The position numbers were made by a program, and so were the translations under genes. The notes beneath the pieces are model-generated. The model was not told where the DNA came from. It saw only the letters and a list, made by a program, of their open reading frames with translations, and did not search any database. Positions 23,823-34,400 of a stretch of 64,000 nt of DNA are shown piece by piece. Position 1 is the stretch's first letter. Every line of letters begins with the position of its first letter. Origin of the DNA: Lineus longissimus (Eukaryota > Nemertea > Pilidiophora > Heteronemertea > Lineidae). The stretch is taken from the NCBI RefSeq assembly GCF_910592395.1, contig NC_088317.1:17282039-17346038 (forward strand). Direction: 5' to 3'.

Positions 23823-24190
23823 CCTAACACCAGTCAGTATCACCAGGATGACCCATTCGGAGAGACCATCCCACAATGGCACAACCTGTCTGTCTCATAC
23901 ACCAGTCAGTATCACCAGGATGACCCATTCAGAGAGACCGTCCCACAATGGCACAACCTGTCTGTCTCCTGTTACACCAGTCACTATCAGGATGACCCAT
24001 TCGGAGAGACCATCCCACAATGGCACAACCTGTCTGTCTTCTGTTACACCAGTCAGTATCACCAGGATGACCCATTCAGAGAGACCGTCCCACAACGGCA
24101 CAACCTGTCTGTCTCCTGTTACACCAGTCAGTATCACCAGGATGACCCATCCAGAGAGACCATCCCACAATGGCACAACCTGTCTTGGCG
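23823..24190. repeat. 72-75 bp minisatellite, about five copies
   Basis: Units begin CACCAGGATGACCCATTC and contain CCCACAATGGCACAACCTGT, starting at about 23848, 23920, 23992, 24067 and 24142. Because unit lengths are multiples of three, both strands stay open (MTHSERPSHNGTTCLS on the plus strand). There is no evidence it is a protein-coding exon. Confidence 0.8.
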
Positions 24191-24812
24191 GAAGCTCTGA
24201 AATATCATTACCAAGCTCGACATAAGTTGGAAGCTCTATCTCATCAATTCAAATTCGTTTTATCTTCAGAATGATCTGATATCGAACCCTGGTTGTAGTC
24301 TCGATGACATAAATATTCCTTCAATGCGGCCATGTTTTAATAATTTAGACCCTACATGTATTTATCACAATGAAATAACTAAAATGTATGCTGGCGTTAC
24401 TACTCTGACCATGTCGATTTCATGATGTGCCATGGACAAAGAGTTCGAACTCGCTTCTCGTGTGAGCCGTGATCGGCATTCCACGCGGCGTCCGGACCGA
24501 AGGCATGGGAAAGATGTCCACTAAGTTTTTCACAAAAAAAACCTCTATTTTCAAGAGATATGAAGCAAATTTCTGCAAAACCATCAGAACTATTATATTT
24601 GGTAAGCATTCCTCGAAATTATCAGCTCCTTTTGTGCGAAACTCTTAGATAGACAGTGCAAAATTACTGTGAACTCTACTCTATCCCTTCTAGTGCCAAG
24701 TCCACGCATATGGCTAATGAGTGTGCGTCCCCTTCAATTAGCAATCCGTTACATGATGGAAGATGCCACAGAGCGGATTCAGTCTTTGGCATTGTTTCCC
24801 GTCCTTTGAGAA

Positions 24813-24855
24813 TGGGGGGGGGGGGGGGGCGGGGGGGGGCGGGGGGGGGGGGGGT
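24813..24855 (+). repeat. G-rich tract with quadruplex potential
   Basis: Over about 40 bases nearly all are G, interrupted by two single C residues. Four or more G-runs make a stable G-quadruplex possible on this strand. Such tracts are also error-prone in assembly. Confidence 0.7.
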
Positions 24856-26014
24856 CACAAGGTCCTATACCGGGCAAGATTTTCAGACAGCGAGTGGCAA
24901 CCTGACCATTTCATGGAAACAAACCGAGCTTCTTTTAAACAAGAGATTTTTGAATGAAGTACTGAAACTTGGCTTTTTGGAAACAACCTCAGAAACAGTT
25001 TTGTTTGGAATGAAATTTCTTTGGAAACAAACCAGGACATTTGGGAAAGAAAGACTGTTCCCCAAACCTAACAAACGGCTTGCCAAATTTGCCAGGAATT
25101 CGCACCGGTTGTTATAGATTTGGAGATTAATAGTTCTGTAGCTTTGCAAGTTTTTTCACTGGTCTCATAGATCACAGAAACATCGTTTCCAGATCAGGGA
25201 AGCGACTGAAGACAAGGACAAAGGCACAACCTGACAAAGGTTACAGCGATTACGTCATCGCGCGAGATTTCATTCCACGGGGTTCCAAGTTCTCGCGGAT
25301 TGTATTCCACGGGGTTCCGAGTTATCACAGGCGCCTGAACAGCCAAATCAAGCCTAGCGCTCGATCAGCCTGGGCGTCTTCAAATAAAGAAATTACAGAA
25401 TATATGATACTTGAACATAAAATATTGGATTTTATGTTCTGTGTATTGATCTATTGCCCCGGGTCGATCTCCATGAGCCTGGTTTCTTCACGCACCTGTG
25501 TCTTCTTCAAAAATCATGCGCAGTGGTCATGCAATCGTCTGCAACGTGGAAGATACACTGAGCGGGAGGCGGGAGCATCAAAACTTCTCCGCTAAAAACC
25601 TCGATTTTACGTTTCTTAATGTGAGTAAAGGCATCTTTTAGCGGTATCAATTGATAGCTGAGATGCCATAGCTCATCGATACATTGATTTTGATTCGTTG
25701 CTTTCACTATTGATGCAATATTTCGTGATTTTTCCCGGTGCACAAAAAAAGTGACATGGCGCCGACACTTTTGGTAAGTGGGCGCTCGGAACTTCTCCAA
25801 AAAAAATTTAAATTGGAAGTTCTAGCAACCCGTCCAGGTCATTTAAACCAAATATTTGTGTTGTATGTGTATTTTTACTTCTGGTAAACTGGATTTTATC
25901 AGTTCTTTGAGCGTTTTTTCTCAAGAAAAACGTGCATAAAAAAATAATTGGTGAGAAAGCGGAATACAGTGTTGCATGCATTGTGCATGCATGTAGACCA
26001 TGTGCTTTGGCCCT
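24856..26014. other. No gene seen
   Basis: Short ORFs only. A direct repeat of CCACGGGGTTCC(A/G)AGTT occurs at about 25270-25325. Nothing else is recognisable. Confidence 0.35.
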
Positions 26015-26018
26015 GTGC

Positions 26019-26816
26019 ATTGGGTGATTTCAAAGTCAGTTTTAATATGAGCTTTTAACACCAGATCTGACACTAAAACCACGGATTAGACCAAGATTGA
26101 AATCATGCTTGGTGTTAATGTAATACTTGGTATTAGTTTTAATCCTGTTTCAAAGTAGGTTTTAGCATCACACCAGGTTTTACACTTATAGTACACTAGG
26201 GGATGGTTTTGGCGTCTGTCAAACATTTAAACCCCAGGATAAGACATAATCTGGGTGTTAAAACTAACACTTTACCAGATTTCAATTCCGGTTTTATGAA
26301 AAATTTTCATTTTAGTGTCGGTGTAAATGTTAAGAGAAAACAAAGTATTAGTTTTATAGCAGGATTAATAGCCATATAGATTAACACTAAGATCAACACT
26401 AAATCTCAGTGTCAAAACAAAAACCAACCTTGAAATCACCCACTTGAACTCATACTAATACTAAGATAAAACCTTATCTAAACACTGTTGGTTGTTAATG
26501 CCTAAGGAATTAGTGTCATCTGTAATACAAAATGCATTGCTTGTGCTGAGAACAATACACCAAGCTTGGATTAAGACCGTAATCTTGGTGTTAGTGTGAC
26601 ACTTAAACCCCAGGATAAGACATAATCTAGGTGTTAAAACTAACACTTTACCAGATTTCAATTCAGGTTTTATCATAGGTTTTCATTTTAGTGTCAGCAT
26701 AAGTGTTAAGAGAAAACAAAGTATTAGTTTTATAGCAGGATTAATAGCCATAGATTAACACTAAGATTAACACTAAATCTCCGTGTCAAAACCAAAACCA
26801 ACTTTGAAATCACCCA
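26019..26816. mobile_element. Compound inverted-repeat element with internal duplication, about 800 bp
   Basis: Left end GGGTGATTTCAAAGTCAG; right end CTTTGAAATCACCC at about 26800-26816. Both outer flanks read ATT. A second right-end-like terminus, CTTGAAATCACCC, occurs internally near 26430-26442. The block CCCCAGGATAAGACATAATC ... AACACTAA occurs twice (from about 26232 and 26593). The interior is full of TTAACACTAAGAT-like words and their complements. There is no transposase. The GGGTGAT ends and ATT target resemble those of the 118-bp MITE family here. Confidence 0.7.
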
Positions 26817-27298
26817 TTGGGTGCGGATTTTCCCGCCTACTTTTCAAGGCTACTTGGCCTAGCTTAGTCTTACACTGTATTTGTCAATGCAGCAATGGAC
26901 GAAAGGTACCCTGTTCATTGTTTAATTGGTTTCAAGTTGTCATAGCCTTTCAATGTTCAATAATATTAATGCTTTTGGTGATGATTTGATTGAAAACATG
27001 ACTTTTATGTCATGGTAAACTTGCACTGCCTGTGAAAAGATGGTCGAAATTTATTTTCGCATACGGTCTATGACTTATTTAGTCCAATTTTTATTGCCCC
27101 AAGCCAAGGGAGACCCGCCTAGTCAGGGGTAGGCTGGGAGTGCATCTATAAAATGTGCCTCACATATGTTATCAGCTTGTTGTGGACTTGTTGTTCACTG
27201 AATCAGTGTGTTTATGTCAAGAGTTTGCAATTTCATTCTCAAAATTAGGTCAAAAACATTTTCATCATAGAAACTTTAAACTTACTGTTTTATTGCAG

Positions 27299-29255
27299 AC
27301 AGCCTGGTCAGAGTTGCTTCTCCTTGTATACCGACAAGTGCATAGCTATGGATTCAGTTCACCTCACCACCACACCCACTTCCAAGCAAGAACCACTTCA
27401 CTTCTACAGCAGGTAAAACTTTAATTTTTCGATCCTGACCCATTACTTTCTTCTGAGATATGGGCTGTCATAAACAAACTTAGTACAGGGTCATGACACC
27501 TTTCAGAGTTGTGCCTGAGGAGGAAAACTTCACCTGTGTCAAAGCCTACAAGTCTATTATGAAATGAACCACACCCATGGAGTGTAGGGCTGGACATGGA
27601 GGAGGCACTTGAAGTTCTTCTTTGCCTTGAGCATTGCTCTGCACTTGAAGATGCTATTTTCCAGGGAGTATTCCTCCTCAACGTGTGATGAGACTCCGTC
27701 TTGCTTCTGGATGTAACCCATGACTGGTCAGATACATTTCAATATTCAACATGAAGATTTTGATTTGTTTTTTAATTGCAGACAGCCTTGCCAGAGATAT
27801 GACTTCTTGCATAATGACAGGTGCTTACCTATGGATTCACTTCACCTCACCACACCCACTTCCAAGCAAGAACCACTTCAGTTCTACAGCAGGTAAAACT
27901 TTAATTTTTCGATCCTGACCCATTACTTTCTTCTGAGATATGGGCTGTCATAAACAAACTTAGTACAGGGTCATGACACCTTTCAGAGTTGTGCCTGAGG
28001 AGGAAAACTACACCTGTGTCAAAGCCTACAAGTCTTATGAAAAGAACCGCACCCATGGACATGATGGAGTGTAGGGCTGGACATGGAGGAGGCACTTGAA
28101 TGAAGTTCTTATTTGCCTTGAGCATTGCTCTACACTTGAAGATGCTATGTTCCAGGGAGTATTCCTCCTCAACGTGTGATGAGACTCCATCTTGCTTCTG
28201 GATGTAACCCATGACTGGTCAGATACATTTCAATATTCAACATGAAGATTTTGATTTGTTTTTTAATTGCAGACAGCCTTGCCAGAGATATGACTTCTTG
28301 CATAATGACAAGTGCTTACCTATGGATTCACTTCTCTTCACCGCCATACCAACTTCCAACTTAGAACCACTTCAGTTGAGAGCATTTCGAGGTAAAATTT
28401 TTAATGATTTAAACCTGAAATCTTTTGTTGCTTCCTTCCTAGAGGATGGGCTTTCAATGACGGATACGTACTGAGTAAAGGGTCATGACACGTTAGTTGT
28501 GCCTGAAGGGATCCACAGTTGTGTAAAGAATTACACCGAGAGAGTTGGGGTCGGTCATGAGGAAACTTCTTGATGTGACCATGACTGGTCAGATACATTT
28601 CAATATTCAACATGAAGATTTTGATTTGTTTTTTAATTGCAGACAGCCTTGCCAGAGATGTGACTACTTGCATAATGACAAGTGCTTACCTATGGATTCA
28701 CTTCACCTCACCACCACACCCACTTCCAAGCAAGAACCACTTCAGTTCTACAGCAGGTAAAACTTTAATTTTTCGATCCTGACCCATTACTTTCTTCTGA
28801 GATATGGGCTGTCATAAACAAACTTAGTACAGGGTCATGACACCTTTCAGAGTTGTGCCTGAGGAGGAAAACTACACCTGTGTCAAAGCCTACAAGTCTT
28901 ATGAAAAGAACCGCACCCATGGACATGATGGAGTGTAGGGCTGGACATGGAGGAGGCACTTGAATGAAGTTCTTATTTGCCTTGAGCATTGCTCTGCACT
29001 TGAAGATGCTATGTTCCAGGGAGTATTCCTCCTCAACGTGTGATGAGACTCCATCTTGCTTCTGGATGTAACCCATGACTGGTCAGATACATTTCAATAT
29101 TCAACATGAAGATTTTGATTTGTTTTTTAATTGCAGACAGCCTTGCCAGAGATATGACTTCTTGCATAATGACAAGTGCTTACCTATGGATTCACTTCTC
29201 TTCACCGCCATACCAACTTCCAACTTAGAACCACTTCAGTTGAGAGCATTTCGAG
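27299..29255 (+). repeat. Tandem array of five exon-like blocks with splice-like borders
   Basis: Blocks of 114, 111, 119, 114 and 119 bases lie at 27299-27412, 27782-27892, 28273-28391, 28643-28756 and 29137-29255. The first has ATTGCAG in front and the other four have TTTTTTAATTGCAG; all have GTAAAA behind. Blocks 1, 2 and 4 end TTCTACAGCAG; blocks 3 and 5 end GAGAGCATTTCGAG. The last four blocks form an 864-bp dimer repeat. Blocks 1, 2 and 4 are open and symmetric (frame starts QPCQR or QPGQS). Blocks 3 and 5 differ in length by a non-multiple of three, so a continuous protein is unlikely. It could be a non-coding host transcript, a decayed gene or a plain repeat. Confidence 0.55.
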
Positions 29256-31482
29256 GTAAAATTTTTAATGATTTAAACCTGAAATCTTTGTCCCTTCCTT
29301 CCTAGAGGATGGGCTTTCAATGACGGATACATACTGAGTAAAAGGTCATGACATGTAAGTTGTGCCTGAAGGGATCCACAGTTGTGTAAAGAATTACACC
29401 AATAGAGTTGGGGTCGGTCATGAGGAAACTTCTTGATGTGACCATGACTGGTCAGATACATTTCAGAATTCAACATCAATGAGGAGAGTCCAACATTAAC
29501 CTGCTGTGATGAAAACTCATTGAAAATTATTCTTATAATGATAACTTTGTGCATGGTCAGATATCATGAGGTATTTGTTATCATTTTGATTCATCTCAAA
29601 TTGTCTTTGAGGACAAAGCCACAACCAGGATGTCAATAGATAATTTTAGCAATTCAAATTTTAGGTTCTTTGTGGGCCGTCCTTGGACAGTTAAGACAGG
29701 CACATACAAAGCGACTAGACATGTCAGGAGTTTTTCAGTCGGCTCTTTTTCCAGTATGTGAGACTAAGATGGTCAGCTGGTATGCAGGATTGTTTTGGAT
29801 ATTATTAGAACACTTTACTCAGCCAGGGTAATGACCCATTGCTAGGCTGTTTACCTTGTGGAAACCAGCACTGTAGATGAACATTTTATAGTCCAATTCT
29901 TTGTATTCAACAAGATGGTCTACTTTTGCAGGATCAGCGTTGAAGACACACACTCAAAGGCAGGCTGGAAGACAATAACAGGCCAGGATGGTGGCGTCTA
30001 GACTGCAAAGTTAACAACTGTTCGGGGAGACTGGAGCCAGACCTCTGGTAGGGTGATTATTATTGCATAGGTTCTTAATCTTATTGACAACTCAGTGAAC
30101 TTCATGAGCAGTGCGTGAATGACTTCACCCATGTTTAGAGTCCAATTCTTTGAATTCAACAAGATGGTCAACTTTTGCAAGACCTTGCTCCTTATCCTTT
30201 GTGGGACTTAAGGTCTCAGTCCATCTCTACTCTTCATTTGGTCTTTTGTCGACAGCCCTGTCCTATTACTGGAACTGCTAGCACATTCAAATATTTTCAA
30301 AGTCAGATTGCTCCCACAACTTGGGACGCAAGTGTTTTGTGAGATGAGTTTCATCCTAATTCATTTGATTTCGAAATTGTTTGTGCTATCCAAGATGCTG
30401 TTGCATGTTGCTTTAGATGCTATGGTAACTAAATAAAAGCTTTAGGTGTGGTATGTTGCATCTGAATAGGTAGGTGGCAAACTAGATGAACAATTGGAGC
30501 TTTCATTGCAAACAATTCACAGAATTGCCAACTGATTTGAAGAGCCAGCATAAGATGAGCAGCTGACCAAGTGCAATGGAAAGCTTGCTGGATTTAAAAA
30601 TCAGTATTCATTTCAAATAACGCAGAACCCCAGGTAGTCCTAAATGGCCAGAAAGACACTTGCAGGAAAGACCAAATACATGCTCTCTGGGACCTTACTG
30701 CTTTGGGGGTGTACTGATTGAAGAAGTTGTACCAGAATATTGCCAAAGAGACAATAGTTTTGTGATGTGTCTTGGAAAGCCAACAAGAATGGCACAAAGT
30801 TCAGCAGGGTTTTATCATGAGATCTGTACTCCCTTTCCAGCCCTTCTGCAAACCAAAAGCCATGTGTAGATGGCAAGAGAGGCAAGTAATGATGTTACGG
30901 AGCAAGAACAGCAAGATTCGGACAAGTCATGATGTTCACACCAGCATCAGCCTGGTTTCAAGATCATTGGAGAAAACAAGAACCACTACAGTAGAAAGCC
31001 TGGGTTTGTTCAGCGGGAGTGGATCACCGAGGCTGTCCAAGGGAGACGGAACAGTTTGGTTTGGCGAGGCTTAAGTATCCATAGACAAACTGTCAACCAA
31101 AGGGGTGCCAGTTTTTTGTGACAGAGTTCATTCTGCAGTAATTTTGCAGTTTGAAAAGACCCTGCCTCTGATCCAATGCAGTCGAGCTGTCGACATAGCG
31201 ATGCCAGTCATTGCACTTGTTATAGTTGACAATGACAAAATTAAGCTTACTAAAGTTTTTGAATTGTCGGAAGACGAGAGGAGGGCTCTAAAACAGGATG
31301 CCTTACCGTGGGTATATGTACGAAGTAGCCACCTCAGCTAGGCAATCTTGCTACGATGAAATATCAACAGCCAGTCAACGAAAGGATGGAAGCTTCAGGA
31401 GGTCAAGTGTCGGAGACTTTCGTGTCTTATGGCTTACAAATTTATGCTAGTTGTAAAAGTTTGGTTACTTTTTGTTTTAGTT
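29256..31482. other. Flank of the exon-like array, no clear gene
   Basis: One more acceptor-like TACTTTTGCAG is at 29921-29931. The phrase GTCCAATTCTTTG(T/A)ATTCAACAAGATGGTC is repeated at about 29892 and 30140, so parts are duplicated. An open frame at 31105-31341 (78 residues, charged, ending WVYVRSSHLS) has no recognised family and is left unassigned. Confidence 0.35.
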
Positions 31483-34400
31483 ATGTGCAGACTTGGCTCT
31501 TTCTTTTGAGCAGTACAGTTGTAGGATAAATCCTGTTTGTAATTTTATAAATCAGTTGCTCATTAAGGGCTTACGAAGGTTTTGATGCCTTGCTGGCATA
31601 TCTGCATACCAGTAAATATGTGCAGATTCATTTCTTGCTTTGAAGCAATATTGTTGCTACACTCCTAAAGCAGTGGCAATATTCAGGTCTTTTCTGCCTC
31701 ACGGACAAATCTGCATACCAGTAATTATGTGCAGACTTGGCTCTTCCAGAGATTGTAGGACTGGGTCCATTGAATGTAACAAAAATAATCGATGCCTATT
31801 TACAAATGAAATGAAGAGTCTGCATTTTGGTGCAACTCCATATAACTGTCAGGTGATTTCGCTCTGAACTTGTGACACTCTGATCGGTCTGAAATAATCA
31901 TAATCTCGCTCCTCTGGGAAAATTTTGCAGCCGCATGGCACCTTCTTGTTACCGACCTGAGAGATGGCGATGTCGGAAGTGCATGACGGTCGGCAAACCT
32001 ATTGCGAATGGGCAGCATAATTGGGTGTAGGATATTCCGAAACCATTGCACACTCCTGAATCTGCGGTGGGTTGGTACCCCACGCTACGTAAGGGGTAGG
32101 TTTTGGGGTAAAACTTGGTCCACGTGTATAGGTCGTGCCTTAAAAAGATGAGAAGTTGCGAATTGACGCCCTGTGAAGTGTCCTTCGACCAGCTAGTGCC
32201 AATCCGGTCACTGTCTCCAGGTCACCATGCCTCGGTCAATGAGCGGGCGAAGCACCCAATGGCTCCGTCAGGAGTACATCGTCAACTTCAGCCCGTAGTC
32301 AAACCGGTACACGCACAAATATCTTAGTTGAGAGTGGGGGACATCTATAAAGTGCTTCTCATCGGGGTAATACAGTATTGACCCCATTTTTTGTTGGATT
32401 CATTTCCACTGAGGAGTGGTCGATAATGAGAATTTCAGGCCAGTCTGATTATCACCAGTACAGAGGGTGATTATCTAATAGTTATGTGGCTTTGCCTCAA
32501 ACTGTATACTCTTTCATGTCAATTGTAAACTAGTGTTGCTTGGTAGTGTTCAGGGTCTTTTTGTCGAACAGGCACATCTACAATACCAGTAATTATGTGC
32601 AAACATCATTTTTGCTTTGAAGCAATATCGTTGCTACACTCCAAAAGCAGTGGCTGTCTTCCGGTCTTCTGCCTCGCGGGCAAATCTGCATACCAGTGAT
32701 TATATGCATACTTAAGTTTTGCTTTGAAGCAATATCAGTGCTACACTTGTGAAGCAGTGGCAGTGTTTAGGTCTTGTCTGCCTCGCTGACTTATCATACC
32801 AGTAGTTATGTGCAGACTTGGCTCTTTCTTTGGAGCAGTACAGTTGTAAGATAAATCCTGTTTGTAATTTTATAAATCAGTTGCTCATTAAGGGCTTACG
32901 AAGGTTTTGATGCCTTGCTGGCATATCTGCATACCAGTAAATATGTGCAGATTCATTTCTTGCTTTGAAGCAATATTGTTGCTACACTCCTAAAGCAGTG
33001 GCAATGTTCAGGTCTTTTCTGCCTCACGGACAAATCTGCATACCAGTAATTATGTGCAGACTTGGCCCTTCCAGAGATTGTAGGACTGGGTCCATTGAAT
33101 GTAACAAAAATAATCGATGCCTATTTACAAATGAAATGAAGAGTCTGCATTTTGGTGCAACTCCATATAACTGTCAGGTGATTTCGCTCTGAACTTGTGA
33201 CACTCTGATCGGTCTGAAATAATCATAATCTCGCTCCTCTGGGAAAATTTTGCAGCCGCATGGCACCTTCTTGTTACCGACCTGAGAGATGGCGATGTCG
33301 GAAGTGCATGACGGTCGGCAAACCTATTGCGAATGGGCAGCATAATTGGGTGTAGGATATTCCGAAACCATTGCACACTCCTGAATCTGCGGTGGGTTGG
33401 TACCCCACGCTACGTAAGGGGTAGGTTTTGGGGTAAAACTTGGTCCACGTGTATAGGTCGTGCCTTAAAAAGATGAGAAGTTGCGAATTGACGCCCTGTG
33501 AAGTGTCCTTCGACCAGCTAGTGCCAATCCGGTCACTGTCTCCAGGTCACCATGCCTCGGTCAATGAGCGGGCGAAGCACCCAATGGCTCCGTCAGGAGT
33601 ACATCGTCAACTTCAGCCCGTAGTCAAACCGGTACACGCACAAATATCTTAGTTGAGAGTGGGGGACATCTATAAAGTGCTTCTCATCGGGGTAATACAG
33701 TATTGACCCCATTTTTTGTTGGATTCATTTCCACTGAGGAGTGGTCGATAATGAGAATTTCAGGCCAGTCTGATTATCACCAGTACAGAGGGTGATTATC
33801 TAATAGTTATGTGGCTTTGCCTCAAACTGTATACTCTTTCATGTCAATTGTAAACTAGTGTTGCTTGGTAGTGTTCAGGGTCTTTTTGTCGAACAGGCAC
33901 ATCTACAATACCAGTAATTATGTGCAAACATCATTTTTGCTTTGAAGCAATATCGTTGCTACACTCCAAAAGCAGTGGCTGTCTTCCGGTCTTCTGCCTC
34001 GCGGGCAAATCTGCATACCAGTGATTATATGCATACTTAAGTTTTGCTTTGAAGCAATATCAGTGCTACACTTGTGAAGCAGTGGCAGTGTTCAAGTCTT
34101 GCCTGCCTCGATGACATATCTGCATACCAGTAGTTATGTGCAGACTTGGCTCTTTCTTTGGAGCAGTACAGTTGTAAGATAAATCCTGTTTGTAATTTTA
34201 TAAATCAGTTGCTCATTAAGGGCTTACGAAGGTTTTGATGCCTTGCTGGCATATCTGCATACCAGTAAATATGTGCAGATTCATTTCTTGCTTTGAAGCA
34301 ATATTGTTGCTACACTCCTAAAGCAGTGGCAATGTTCAGGTCTTTTCTGCCTCACGGACAAATCTGCATACCAGTAATTATGTGCAGACTTGGCCCTTCC

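Noticed and set aside
24265-24423. Open stretch with a SNPGC-like word resembling a 2A peptide of non-LTR retrotransposons
   Set aside because: The key NPGP end is not present and no reverse transcriptase or endonuclease motif is nearby. Too short to support.
24656-25117. 153-residue ORF across the G-rich tract
   Set aside because: Low-complexity poly-Gly from the G run and no recognisable domain on either side.
27413-27781. C/D-box-like words (GTGATGA and CTGA) in the intron-like spacer of the tandem array
   Set aside because: The order and spacing of the boxes and the terminal stem do not fit a C/D snoRNA; kept only as a point to test.
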